A DNA stretch of 64,000 nt from Chryseobacterium phocaeense (GTDB lineage: Bacteria > Bacteroidota > Bacteroidia > Flavobacteriales > Weeksellaceae): positions 2,124,158-2,188,157 of the forward strand of contig NZ_LT827015.1 in assembly GCF_900169075.1 (NCBI RefSeq), given 5' to 3'. Positions 54,727 through 63,583 of the stretch are shown piece by piece. The position numbers and the translations under genes were made by a program. Position 1 is the stretch's first letter; the number at the start of each line of letters is the position of its first letter. The notes under the pieces were generated by a model, which was given only the letters and a program-made list of their open reading frames with translations, searched no databases and was not told the origin of the DNA.

Positions 54727-55428
54727 TTATATCTTTTCCTGATCATTTTTCTTTTCAATGGAAGAATTCTTGGCAGCCTTTACTACCTCATTGCTATCCG
54801 CATACAAAAGCTCCCATTCCGGAACATCCTTCATAGCCGTCACCAGATTGATGTAAGACTTAAGATCTTTTTCCAGATCCCTTCGTATTGCTGAAGCGCT
54901 GGACATCTGCCGCAGATCACCATTGGCCTTAGCCTGCTCTGCAAACAACATTTCAAAAGCTTCCTGCTTTGCCTTCATTTCTTCATAGGCTACATCCAGA
55001 GAGAGATTCGCTATTTTTTGTCTGTTATCCGAAATTTCCAGGGTTTCTACCAGCTTCTTCATTTGTGCCGTTTGTGAGGAATAGCTTAAGCGGTCCAGAT
55101 CCAGCCCAAAAGTCTTGAATATTTCGTAAAGATCTACTGCCAGCTGATAATTGGCCGCTGTAGGCAGCTTCCTGTAGCCGTTCAGAAAAGCTTTCAGGCT
55201 GCTGTACGCAATATCCCTTTCCCGGTCCAAAGCCGCCACATCTTTTCCCTTTCCGCTATAGATCTGTTTGGCATACACCTTATCATACTCTGTATAAGAA
55301 GCCTTCAAGGAAGCTACAAGAGGATGGTTGGAAATCACAGGATATTTTCCCGATTGGGCATTAGAAATCGTTCTCTGAGCCAGAGTCGCAAGGTCTCTGG
55401 TACTCAGCTTGGTGAGTGAAATTTTCAT
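54727..55428 (-). CDS. DUF6261-family protein
   Basis: A 233-residue, mostly helical cytosolic protein, matching the DUF6261 pattern (KISLTKLSTRDLATLAQRTI, VAALDRERDIAYSSLKAFLN, LEISDNRQKIANLSLDVAYE). No catalytic motif is visible. The family is found in Bacteroidetes and has no known function. Terminator at 54701. Confidence 0.85.
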   Translation of the reverse strand: MKISLTKLSTRDLATLAQRTISNAQSGKYPVISNHPLVASLKASYTEYDKVYAKQIYSGKGKDVAALDRERDIAYSSLKAFLNGYRKLPTAANYQLAVDLYEIFKTFGLDLDRLSYSSQTAQMKKLVETLEISDNRQKIANLSLDVAYEEMKAKQEAFEMLFAEQAKANGDLRQMSSASAIRRDLEKDLKSYINLVTAMKDVPEWELLYADSNEVVKAAKNSSIEKKNDQEKI

Positions 55429-55778
55429 TTGTTTGTGTTTTTGGTTTAGAAACTAAATATATAAAAAAGTTGTAATGTAGCAAATAGGATTAAAATAAAT
55501 CTCTGGAGGGCTACGGAGGGCTCCTGCAAGTTGTGGGAGACTTGCGGAAGTGTACGGAGGTTAAAAACAGATTTGTTTTAAATGAATGGAGGGCAGCAGA
55601 GGATTATTTTAATGTTGCTGCAAAGCTTCAGAGTAGCTGGTTGGGTTATAAACAGAAGTTTTTATATTACGGATTCCCGTAAGTGTGAGTAATTTTATTT
55701 TTTTATATTTAAAGACCTAAAATAAAATTACATTTTTCTGATAATATTAATATATTTAAGAATATAAAAACTATAAAC
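55429..55778. other. Intergenic region upstream of AIPR gene
   Basis: 350 bases. Part of it (about 55495-55680) has higher GC and a G-rich strand (GGAGGGCTACGGAGGGCTCC) and a frame open on the + strand without a start, ending at GGATTCCCGTAA near 55682; it may be a decayed gene end. The last 90 bases are extremely AT-rich, like the AIPR gene. Confidence 0.4.
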
Positions 55779-57698
55779 ATGGACAGAATTATTGAAAGTT
55801 ACATTGAAAATTTTAAAGAAGAATTTAACTATGAAGCTTTACACAAGGATAAAATTTTTGAACATTTTGTTAATTATGCTTTGATTTCGAAAATTTATCC
55901 TGACAGATCATCACTAGAAAAAATCAATGTTGGAGGAACAAGAAATCCAGGAATAGATGGTTTAGCAATAATGACAAATAATCATTTAGTCACATCACAA
56001 GAAGAAGTTGATTATTTCATTCAAGATGCTGATTTATTGGAAGTAGAATTTAATTTCATACAAGCAAAGACATCAGAATCATTTGAACTATCTGGTATTG
56101 CTACATTTATTGCATCAGTAAAAGAATTTTTCAGAGATGGGGAACTAAATTTTGAGGATGATCTACTAAACCTTAGAGATTTAAAAAATTACATTTATAA
56201 AAACAGTATTAAGATGGATAAAAGTCCATCTATTAAATTATATTATGCAACAACTGGCAAATGGTTAGATGACCAGAATTTAAAAACAATTATAGCTTCC
56301 GGCATTAAAGATTTGAAAGAATTAGATCTATTTTCAGATATTAAATTTATACCAGTAGATGCAGAAAAAATGAAATCTCTTTATCGAGAAATAAAAAATA
56401 AAATTACTAAAGAAATAATATTTGAAAAGCATACTATTTTGCCTAAAATAGAAAATGTAAAAGAATCTTATTTAGGTATTTTACCTATTGAAGAACTTAT
56501 CAAAATAATTTGTGATGAAGATGATGAAATTATTAAAACAATATTCTATGATAATGTAAGAGATTTCCAAGGCTTTAACAAAGTTAATAGTGAAATAAAA
56601 AAAACGATTCAAATTCGAGAAGATAACGATAAGTTTTTGCTATTAAATAATGGAATTACAATAGTTGCTAGAAGTTTAAATAAGGTTGGAACAGCTTTTA
56701 AAATAACCGAGTTTCAAATTGTAAATGGTTGCCAAACATCACATGTATTACATCACTTAAAAGATAAAATTACTTCAAATATTTATGTTTCTTTAAAACT
56801 AATTGTGACTGATCATGATGATACTATAAATGAAATTATACGTGCAACAAATAGTCAAACAGAAGTTAAAAATGAAGCTTTCGAAATATTAAAACCATTT
56901 CATAAAAAATTGGAAGAATTTTATTTAACATTTGAAAAAGAAGATAATAAACGCTTATATTATGAGAGAAGATCCCGCCAATATTTTGGAATTAAAGCTA
57001 AAAATGAAAGGATCATTGGGCTTTCTACACAAATAGCTTCATATATTGCTATGTTTTTAAATGAGCCGCAAAGTACTTTAAGATATTTTGGGGAATTACT
57101 TAATTCATACAGTAATAGATTATTTCAAGAAAATCATTCACTTTATCCATATTACACTAGTGGATTAGCTCTAAACGTTTTAGACGAATTCTTTAGGGAA
57201 AATAAATTAAGTTATACTTCAAAAAAGTTTAAATATCATTTATTACTTATGTTTAGAATAAAGATAGCTGGTACCAAAATTCCAAAAAATATTAATGGAG
57301 GTAAAGACATTGAAAAATATTGTGGAATCATTATGCGAGCATTATGGAATCGTGAAGAAGCGCTAAAAATTTTTAAAGAACTTGAAAGTAAATTACAAAT
57401 TTCTATAAAAAACACTAAAGTATTAAGTAGACAGGCACACTTAACTAGAGCATTTACTGAAGAATTAATTCCAACTATTGGCATAATGAAAAAGAGTGGT
57501 AAAATAACATATTATAATTTTACAAAAGGATTTGGCTTTATTCAAAGTGATAATACAGATGACGATGTATTTGTTCATTACACTGAATTGAAAAATATTC
57601 CGCAAAATCAGATAATTCCTGGTACGTTAATCAATTTTGATATTTTTAATTCACCAAGAGGTTTACAAGCGAAAAATATTGAATTAAATAAATCCTAA
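55779..57698 (+). CDS. AIPR-family protein with PD-(D/E)xK-like N-terminus and cold-shock domain
   Basis: A 639-residue protein. The N-terminal part has GIDG (D60) and, after an acidic strand, FIQAK (Q95, K97), a Mrr-like PD-(D/E)xK nuclease pattern. The AIPR core has NNGITIVA (residues 290-297), VNGCQTS (315-321) and RATNSQTEVKN. The C-terminus (about 572-636) is a cold-shock domain with KGFGFIQ (583-589) and DVFVHY (596-601). AIPR proteins are tied to phage defence, some as abortive-infection systems. The gene is much more AT-rich than its neighbours, which suggests transfer. The fusion is unusual; I do not know of a described system with this layout. Confidence 0.85.
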   Translation: MDRIIESYIENFKEEFNYEALHKDKIFEHFVNYALISKIYPDRSSLEKINVGGTRNPGIDGLAIMTNNHLVTSQEEVDYFIQDADLLEVEFNFIQAKTSESFELSGIATFIASVKEFFRDGELNFEDDLLNLRDLKNYIYKNSIKMDKSPSIKLYYATTGKWLDDQNLKTIIASGIKDLKELDLFSDIKFIPVDAEKMKSLYREIKNKITKEIIFEKHTILPKIENVKESYLGILPIEELIKIICDEDDEIIKTIFYDNVRDFQGFNKVNSEIKKTIQIREDNDKFLLLNNGITIVARSLNKVGTAFKITEFQIVNGCQTSHVLHHLKDKITSNIYVSLKLIVTDHDDTINEIIRATNSQTEVKNEAFEILKPFHKKLEEFYLTFEKEDNKRLYYERRSRQYFGIKAKNERIIGLSTQIASYIAMFLNEPQSTLRYFGELLNSYSNRLFQENHSLYPYYTSGLALNVLDEFFRENKLSYTSKKFKYHLLLMFRIKIAGTKIPKNINGGKDIEKYCGIIMRALWNREEALKIFKELESKLQISIKNTKVLSRQAHLTRAFTEELIPTIGIMKKSGKITYYNFTKGFGFIQSDNTDDDVFVHYTELKNIPQNQIIPGTLINFDIFNSPRGLQAKNIELNKS

Positions 57699-57767
57699 AT
57701 ATAAAACCTGCTTACCAACGGAATTGAAGCGTTAAAAATTTCCCTGGATCTTATAGAAAAAGGAATA

Positions 57768-57791
57768 AAAACCTGCCTCCCGGCAGGTTTT
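57768..57791. terminator. Bidirectional terminator between AIPR and hutU
   Basis: AAAACCTGCC-TCCC-GGCAGGTTTT, perfect 10-bp stem between convergent genes. Confidence 0.9.
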
Positions 57792-57843
57792 ATTATATCT
57801 ACAATGAATAATTCTCAAATTAATTCATTTTCAAATTTTCAAA

Positions 57844-59829
57844 TTAAAAAAGACTTTCATCCACAAAATTCGGAAGCGTCACTTTCAGATTCGGTTCTGC
57901 TTCCATGGCTCTTTTAATGGCAAAAACAGCACCTTCATTTCTGGCCCAGCTTCTTCTTGAAATTCCGTTGTTCACATCCCAGAACAGCATAGATTTTAAT
58001 CTTCTGTCGGCATCTGCGCTACCGTCAAGCAGCATTCCGAAACCACCGTTAATTACTTCGCCCCAGCCTACTCCTCCGCCATTGTGGATAGAAACCCATG
58101 TAGCACCGCGGAAACTGTCGCCAATCACGTTGTGGATGGCCATATCCGCCGTAAATCTTGAACCGTCATAGATATTGGAAGTTTCGCGGTAAGGAGAATC
58201 CGTTCCTGAAACATCATGATGATCCCTTCCTAAAACCACAGGTCCTATTTCACCATTTTTAATGGCATTATTGAACGCTTCTGCAATCTTCATTCTTCCT
58301 TCTGCATCTGCATACAGGATTCTCGCCTGTGAACCTACTACCAGCTTGTTCTCCTGTGCCCCTTTGATCCACTGGATATTGTCTTTCATCTGTTGCTGGA
58401 TCTCTTCCGGAGAATTTTTAATCATTTCTTCTAATACACGACACGCGATATCATCCGTTTTCTGCAGGTCTTCCGGTTTCCCGCTGGCACATACCCAACG
58501 GAACGGCCCGAAACCATAATCGAAGCACATAGGCCCCATAATATCCTGAACATAGCTCGGATACCTGAATTCTCTTCCCAAGCTTGGATTTTCTGCCATT
58601 ACATCCGCTCCCGCCCTTGAAGCTTCCAGTAAAAAGGCATTCCCATAATCAAAGAAATAGGTTCCTTTCTGTGTATGTTTATTGATTGCTGCGGCGTGTC
58701 TTCTTAAAGTTTCCTGAACTTTTTCCTTGAATAAATCCGGGTTTTCCGCCATCATGGCATTGGATTCCTCAAAAGTCTGTCCAGCCGGATAATATCCCCC
58801 CGCCCACGGATTGTGAAGCGACGTCTGATCTGATCCGATATCTATTTTTAAATTGCTCTGATCAAATTTTTCCCAAACTTCAACGATGTTTCCGAAATAA
58901 GCCAAGGAAATCGTTTCTTTGTTTTCCTGGGCAGTTTTCACCCTTTCCACCAATTGATCCAGATCTTCGTGAATCTCATTTACCCACTTTTGATCATGAC
59001 GGATTTTCGTGATCTTCGGGTTCACTTCTGCACAGACAGTGACACAACCTGCAATATTTCCGGCTTTTGGCTGAGCACCGCTCATGCCACCCAGTCCTGA
59101 AGTTACAAAAAGTCCGCCTTTTGGTTCTTTATTGATCTTTCTGAAAGCATTCAGAACGGTGATTGTTGTTCCGTGAACAATTCCCTGCGGCCCTATATAC
59201 ATATAACTTCCCGCCGTCATCTGCCCGTACTGGGTAACCCCTAATGCATTGAATTTTTCCCAGTCATCCGGTTTGGAATAATTGGGAATCATCATTCCGT
59301 TAGTTACCACCACTCTCGGCGCATCTTTGTGGGATGGAAATAACCCCATCGGATGCCCTGAATACATGGTTAGTGTCTGTTCGTCCGTCATTTCAGACAG
59401 GTATTTCATGGTCAGCAGATACTGGGCCCAGTTCGAGAAAACCGCTCCGTTACCTCCATACGTGATAAGCTCGTGAGGATGCTGTGCTACCGCATAATCC
59501 AGGTTATTCTGGATCATCAGCATAATTGCTTTAGCCTGCTCAGATTTTCCGGGATATTCTTCAATTCCTCTTGCCTTCATTTCATAATCCGGGCGGAAAC
59601 GGTACATATAAATCCTTCCATATTTCTCCAGCTCTCCCTTAAATTCAGGCAACAACTCTGCATGGAATTGAGGATCAAAATAACGCAATGCATTTTTCAG
59701 GGCAAGCTTTTTCTCTTCTTCCCCTAATATTTCTTTACGCTTCGGTGCATGGTTGATCTGGGTTTCGTACGGTTTAGGCTGTGGCAGCTGATTGGGAATC
59801 CCCTGCTGTATCTGTTCTTGAAATGTCAT
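57844..59829 (-). CDS. hutU: Urocanate hydratase
   Basis: A 661-residue urocanate hydratase, the second step of histidine breakdown (urocanate to imidazolone propionate), with tightly bound NAD+. It shows YGQMTAGSYMYIGPQGIVHG, TSGLGGMSGAQPKAGNIAGC, the NAD-binding stretch, and a conserved C-terminal half (ISLAYFGNIVEVWEK and GRDHHDVSG with SPYRETSNIYDGS). About 100 residues longer than the Pseudomonas enzyme, like other Bacteroidetes and eukaryotic forms. hutH, hutI and hutG are not in the window. Confidence 0.97.
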   Translation of the reverse strand: MTFQEQIQQGIPNQLPQPKPYETQINHAPKRKEILGEEEKKLALKNALRYFDPQFHAELLPEFKGELEKYGRIYMYRFRPDYEMKARGIEEYPGKSEQAKAIMLMIQNNLDYAVAQHPHELITYGGNGAVFSNWAQYLLTMKYLSEMTDEQTLTMYSGHPMGLFPSHKDAPRVVVTNGMMIPNYSKPDDWEKFNALGVTQYGQMTAGSYMYIGPQGIVHGTTITVLNAFRKINKEPKGGLFVTSGLGGMSGAQPKAGNIAGCVTVCAEVNPKITKIRHDQKWVNEIHEDLDQLVERVKTAQENKETISLAYFGNIVEVWEKFDQSNLKIDIGSDQTSLHNPWAGGYYPAGQTFEESNAMMAENPDLFKEKVQETLRRHAAAINKHTQKGTYFFDYGNAFLLEASRAGADVMAENPSLGREFRYPSYVQDIMGPMCFDYGFGPFRWVCASGKPEDLQKTDDIACRVLEEMIKNSPEEIQQQMKDNIQWIKGAQENKLVVGSQARILYADAEGRMKIAEAFNNAIKNGEIGPVVLGRDHHDVSGTDSPYRETSNIYDGSRFTADMAIHNVIGDSFRGATWVSIHNGGGVGWGEVINGGFGMLLDGSADADRRLKSMLFWDVNNGISRRSWARNEGAVFAIKRAMEAEPNLKVTLPNFVDESLF

Positions 59830-60025
59830 ACTGCTATTTAATATTCAATGTTTAGAATGAATGTTTGAAGTTTTAAAGATATTCAAATTAGGAAAAATAG
59901 ACAAGGGGTGGGAAGGCAAAAGAGCAAAAAGCCAGATTTGCTGATTTGCTGCAGTAGAAACAGAGGTTGCCAGAATTTATATGATGAGTGCGGATTCCTT
60001 CCGATGGAGGGTTGGATTTCAAAAT
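59830..60025. other. Intergenic low-complexity stretch
   Basis: No gene; AGGCAAAAGAGCAAAAAGCC near 59916 belongs to the GGCAAA repeat type seen at 15.6 kb. Confidence 0.4.
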
Positions 60026-60169
60026 TCAGGGAATTCTGGAAGATAGGATGGTTCCAAAATGCTGAATAATAAAATCTTCCAGATCTTTCATTACCACCGC
60101 GATATTATTTTTTATATCAAAATCAGTTGTTCTGAAAATACACAGTCCCAATGACTCCAGATATTTCAT
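60026..60169 (-). pseudogene. DUF559 endonuclease-domain fragment
   Basis: A 47-codon frame beginning MKYLESLGLCIFRTTDFDIK and continuing NNIAVVMKDLEDFII. It resembles the last two elements of the DUF559/Vsr-like endonuclease domain (LE..G..V.RFTN..V..N...VL..I). Upstream the frame is closed and the catalytic N-terminal part is gone, so it is a remnant. The neighbouring CCCCTCC-ACA-GGAGGGG sequence is a familiar companion of DUF559 genes in Bacteroidetes. Confidence 0.65.
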
Positions 60170-60221
60170 TGTTTGCGTTTTTATTTATAACCACACTGTC
60201 TTCTCCTTTCAGTCGAGTCCA

Positions 60222-60238
60222 CCCCTCCACAGGAGGGG
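60222..60238. repeat. Hairpin CCCCTCC-ACA-GGAGGGG
   Basis: Perfect 7-bp stem upstream of the DUF559 remnant. Confidence 0.6.
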
Positions 60239-60278
60239 AATTTATTCCCGGAAAACGAATGGACAGCTAAAAATAAAA

Positions 60279-60303
60279 AACCTCGCTGAAAATCAGTAAG
60301 GTT
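60279..60303 (-). terminator. Terminator of acidic protein gene
   Basis: AACCT..CTG / CAG..AGGTT stem with an internal loop, then TTTTTTATTTTTA on the minus strand. Confidence 0.6.
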
Positions 60304-60326
60304 ATTATTTGTTGGCGATTTAATCT

Positions 60327-60620
60327 TTAAGTTAATACATCATCATTTTCCTCTTCATGGTCATCATCATTATCACTGAGGCTCCAGTAGTTATTTTCTT
60401 CATCTTCGGAGCCAATTTCTTCCATGTCATCATCTTCTTCTGTACCGGGTATGTCAAGCCCTTTATCAATCTTGTCATCGTCTTCATCCTCATTAAAGAT
60501 GGGATTTCCGTCACCATCCAACGGAATATGCTCTTCCTTATTGAAAATATCTTCGTTTGGATTGTAATCCATCTGTTCCAGTTTTCTGTTTTGTTCATTG
60601 GTATTGTCTTCCGGTATCAT
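60327..60620 (-). CDS. Highly acidic hypothetical protein
   Basis: A 97-residue protein (start MIPEDNTNEQNRK) with a very acidic C-terminal half (EDEDDDKIDKGLDIP, EEDDDMEEIGSEDEE, DNDDDHEEENDD). No fold recognised; probably disordered. Acidic proteins of this kind are common single genes in Flavobacteriia. A start 16 codons upstream (60668) is possible but adds hydrophobic residues unlike the rest. A calcium- or protein-binding role would be a guess. Confidence 0.6.
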   Translation of the reverse strand: MIPEDNTNEQNRKLEQMDYNPNEDIFNKEEHIPLDGDGNPIFNEDEDDDKIDKGLDIPGTEEDDDMEEIGSEDEENNYWSLSDNDDDHEEENDDVLT

Positions 60621-60743
60621 GATATTCTGTATTTGGGGTTTGTAGATACAGAACAAAAATAATTCCAACCTTCCGATTTTCCCTGACAGAATTATTCTTT
60701 ACATTTAGCTCAGGCTTGTAAAAATAGCTGTTGTTATTCATAG

Positions 60744-60872
60744 ACTTATTGTAATCTTAAACCAGATGAGATATGGAGTGAAGGGTTCATCAACCAGTCC
60801 GGCAATCAATTTCAGGCAGTCAATATAAGCTGGAGTGACGGATGGACTGAAAAGATCAACAGAAATCTGTAA
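60744..60872 (+). pseudogene. Possible 3' fragment of a lost gene
   Basis: A 42-codon frame with no start, reading NLKPDEIWSEGFINQSGNQF, QAVNISWSDGWTEKINRNL and a stop. The residue mix (W, G, aromatic) looks like protein and not like random AT-rich DNA. No family recognised. It lies against the stop codon of the dehydrogenase gene. Confidence 0.3.
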
Positions 60873-60873
60873 A

Positions 60874-61848
60874 TCATTGATATACTTCAGGATTCACACA
60901 ATACGGAATTTTTTCACCCCTGGAAAAAGCAATGATATTTTCAGCAGCAATTTTTGCCATTCCGGTCCTGGCTTCAATGGTTGCAGAACCAATATGCGGA
61001 AGCACACAAACATTGGAGAGCTCCAGCAGAGGGCTCTCTTTTGACATAGGTTCCGGCTGGGTGACGTCTAAACCGGCTCCCCAGATTTGTTTGGAAACAA
61101 GGGCTTCATAAAGATCTTTTTCATTCTGGAAACCGCCCCGTGCCGTGTTGATAAAAATAGATTCAGGTTTCATTTTTTCAAAAACAGACGCATTGAAAAG
61201 ATCTTTCTGTTCAGGACTGAAGTTGGCATGGATGCTCAGAACATCGGATTGTGTAATTAATTCCTCAAAAGAAACATAAACTGCTCCCAATTCATTTTCG
61301 GCCTCTTCATTATGATGGCGGTTGTGATAAATAATATTCATATCAAAAGCCTTTTGGGATTTTTTCGCCATTTCAAAACCAATCCTTCCCAGACCCAATA
61401 TTCCCAGCGTTTTTCCATACAGTTCCTGTCCCAGAGCATGAAGCGGATCAAAGTCTCCCCAATGGCCATCCTTCACTTTCTGAAAATTATAGCTTGCCCT
61501 TCTGGCCACAGACTGCATCAGCAGGAAAGCCACATCAGAGGTAGCTTTGCTGAGCACATCCGGTGTATTTCCAACCGGGATATTTCTACGGGTTGCTTCC
61601 TTAGTATCCACATGGTCAAAACCTACGGAATACAGGGCAATTGTTTTCAGATCAGGACACTGTTCAAAAAAATCTCGGTCATATCTGAATTCTCCTCCCA
61701 CACTTAAGACCGCATCATGATTCTGACAATGGATCAGCCATTCTTCATGCGACAGGTTCTCGTGGTCGGGAATAAAAACTTCCATTCCCGCTTCTTCCAG
61801 CATATGGATTCCAATTTCAGGAATTCTTTTATTGATAAATACTTTCAT
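60874..61848 (-). CDS. D-2-hydroxyacid dehydrogenase (GhrB-like)
   Basis: A 324-residue NAD(P)-dependent 2-hydroxyacid dehydrogenase: LGILGLGRIGFEMAKK (Rossmann loop), NTARGGFQNE with catalytic Arg, LDVTQPEP and LPHIGSATIEARTGM with catalytic His. It reduces glyoxylate or hydroxypyruvate (or oxidises D-glycerate), acting in the cytosol. The basic residues after the second strand (YHNRHHNEE) favour NADPH. Gene stands alone. Confidence 0.93.
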   Translation of the reverse strand: MKVFINKRIPEIGIHMLEEAGMEVFIPDHENLSHEEWLIHCQNHDAVLSVGGEFRYDRDFFEQCPDLKTIALYSVGFDHVDTKEATRRNIPVGNTPDVLSKATSDVAFLLMQSVARRASYNFQKVKDGHWGDFDPLHALGQELYGKTLGILGLGRIGFEMAKKSQKAFDMNIIYHNRHHNEEAENELGAVYVSFEELITQSDVLSIHANFSPEQKDLFNASVFEKMKPESIFINTARGGFQNEKDLYEALVSKQIWGAGLDVTQPEPMSKESPLLELSNVCVLPHIGSATIEARTGMAKIAAENIIAFSRGEKIPYCVNPEVYQ

Positions 61849-61881
61849 AGATATTTTAATTTAGTTTTCAACTTAAATAAA

Positions 61882-61910
61882 AACCTCACTCCTGTTTAAA
61901 AAGTGAGGTT
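61882..61910 (-). terminator. Terminator of small gene
   Basis: AACCTCACT / AGTGAGGTT 9-bp stem with T-rich sequence on the minus strand, after the gene at 61934. Confidence 0.8.
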
Positions 61911-61933
61911 CCTGAACTTTAATATTAAAAAAA

Positions 61934-62188
61934 TTATTGAGGTTCATTCTGATTTTTGTCCCAGGCTTCAGATGCCATTTCCTGGATCTCTTCCCAAACT
62001 TCTTTTGCGGATTTCTGTGCATGTGCCATAAATCCCTGTTTGGTTGCTTCCTGATTCTTATTTTTCATATCATTCATATAATCCTTCACCTGCTGGCTGT
62101 AGCTTTCTGCGTGGTATCCTGGATTATTATGCAGATTTTTCTGAATATTACTGAAATCGTGTGAGGATTTAAATCTATTCGTGTCCAT
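61934..62188 (-). CDS. Small hydrophilic hypothetical protein
   Basis: An 84-residue polar, helical protein (FKSSHDFSNIQKNLHNNPGY; QKSAKEVWEEIQEMASEAWD) without a signal or membrane segment. No family recognised. It has its own terminator. The composition fits a small structural or stress protein, but nothing specific is shown. Confidence 0.6.
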   Translation of the reverse strand: MDTNRFKSSHDFSNIQKNLHNNPGYHAESYSQQVKDYMNDMKNKNQEATKQGFMAHAQKSAKEVWEEIQEMASEAWDKNQNEPQ

Positions 62189-62793
62189 AATAATAAAATT
62201 TAAGTGATTAGGTACTTGTGTTAATCCAATTTCTGTTCCGAAGCGGTCTTAAAGTTTATTAAAATTATACGTAAGCATATGCGGAAACCTGAAAAATCTA
62301 ACCACAAAAGTCACAAAAGTTTTTTAACACTTAAGTCTAGTTAAGATGAAATGCATGCTGCGAAAAAGTACACCTAAGTTTCTTAAAAGAATCAAAGATT
62401 TTTTAACTGGCATATAAATCTGCGGGATCTGTTCAATCTGCGGGAGATAAAAAATTAACCACAAAACTCACAAAAGCCTTCTAACACTTTAGCTTAATTA
62501 AGATGAAATTGCTACTGCGAAAAGGACACTTAAGTTTCTTAAAAAAATCAGAGATTTTTTATCTGGCATATAAATCTACAGGATCTGTTCAATCTGCGGG
62601 AGATAAAAAATTAACCACAAAAGTCACAAAAGCCTTCTAACACTTTAGTTTAATTAAGATGAAATTGCTGCTGCGAAAAAGGACACTTAAGTTTCTTAAA
62701 AAAATCAGAGATTTTTTATCTGACATATAAATCGGCGGGATCTGTTCAATCTGCGGGAGATAAAAATGAGCTATGAGATTCTTTACAGATAGT
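62189..62793. other. Intergenic region occupied by a tandem array
   Basis: 605 bases without a gene. Most of it is the tandem array listed separately. Confidence 0.6.
62297..62770. repeat. Tandem array, three units of 156-157 bp
   Basis: TAACCACAAAA starts at 62299, 62456 and 62612. Each unit also carries AAGTTTCTTAAAA and GATCTGTTCAATCTGCGGGA then GATAAAAA. A partial inverted copy is at 21172-21210. It borders pcm. Confidence 0.9.
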
Positions 62794-63447
62794 CTAATGA
62801 TTGGTATTCCCCAGCATCGGAACAAATTTATAAGCTCCGAATTCTTCCTTCTCAAACTGTGTAGGAGACGTTTTTGTAAATCTGTACAAAATCTGCTCAT
62901 CCGTAGGTCCCATAGGGATAACAATCTTTCCTCCCACGTTTAACTGTTTTAATAATTCAGTAGGCAGTACTGAAGCGCCACAAGTTACAATGATCTTATC
63001 AAAAGGAGCAAAGGTAGGAAGTCCTGCAAAACCGTCACCAAAGCTCTGAAACCTCGGATTTAAATGCAGCTCGCGGAATTTTTTCTTGGAAAAATCAAAA
63101 AGGTCTTTCTGTCTCTCTACTGTGTACACCACAGCTTTCATGGCCAGAAGCACAGCGGTCTGATATCCGCATCCGGTTCCTATCTCTAGAACTTTCTCCC
63201 CTTGTTTCACCTGCAAAAGCTCCGACTGCTCGGCCACGGTAGAAGGATGGGAAATAGTCTGGTGAGACAAAATGGGAAATGCCCGGTCTTCGTAGGCAAA
63301 ATCTTCAAAAATACTTTCAATAAAAAGGTGTCTCGGAACTTCACTCATTGCCGAAAGTACATTCTCATCTGAGATCCCGATCTTATGTCTTAAATAATCA
63401 ACAAGGATCTTTCTTTTTCCTTTATGTACAAACGAATCATGCATCAT
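62794..63447 (-). CDS. pcm: Protein-L-isoaspartate O-methyltransferase
   Basis: A SAM-dependent methyltransferase that repairs isoaspartyl damage: SAMSEVPRHLFIESIFEDFA, IGTGCGYQTAVLLAMKAVVY (SAM motif I, VLEIGTGCG), DKIIVTCGASVLPTELLKQL and GGKIVIPMG. I start it at MMHDSFVHKG; the ORF extends 24 codons further upstream to 63519, but this would lie across and above an exact promoter (63489-63519), so the shorter form is right. Confidence 0.94.
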   Translation of the reverse strand: MMHDSFVHKGKRKILVDYLRHKIGISDENVLSAMSEVPRHLFIESIFEDFAYEDRAFPILSHQTISHPSTVAEQSELLQVKQGEKVLEIGTGCGYQTAVLLAMKAVVYTVERQKDLFDFSKKKFRELHLNPRFQSFGDGFAGLPTFAPFDKIIVTCGASVLPTELLKQLNVGGKIVIPMGPTDEQILYRFTKTSPTQFEKEEFGAYKFVPMLGNTNH

Positions 63448-63488
63448 GGGTAAGATAATAGGTATTAGGTTGCTGGTAGTAGTTTGTA

Positions 63489-63519
63489 CAAAAGTAAAAA
63501 AACTCTCAATATTTATCAA
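63489..63519 (-). promoter_or_regulatory. Flavobacterial promoter of pcm
   Basis: Minus strand: TTG (63519-63517), N20, TACTTTTG (63496-63489); full consensus with proper spacing. Confidence 0.75.
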
Positions 63520-63583
63520 CCTAAAATCTGCGGCCTGTATTCTGATACCTAAAATTCTTATCTTTACAAAAATTAAAAAATTT

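Noticed and set aside
57699..57767. Extension of the AIPR gene or a separate small gene
   Set aside because: An open stretch (LLTNGIEALKISLDLIEKGI) exists but has no start and runs into the terminator; mentioned only as a possible remnant.
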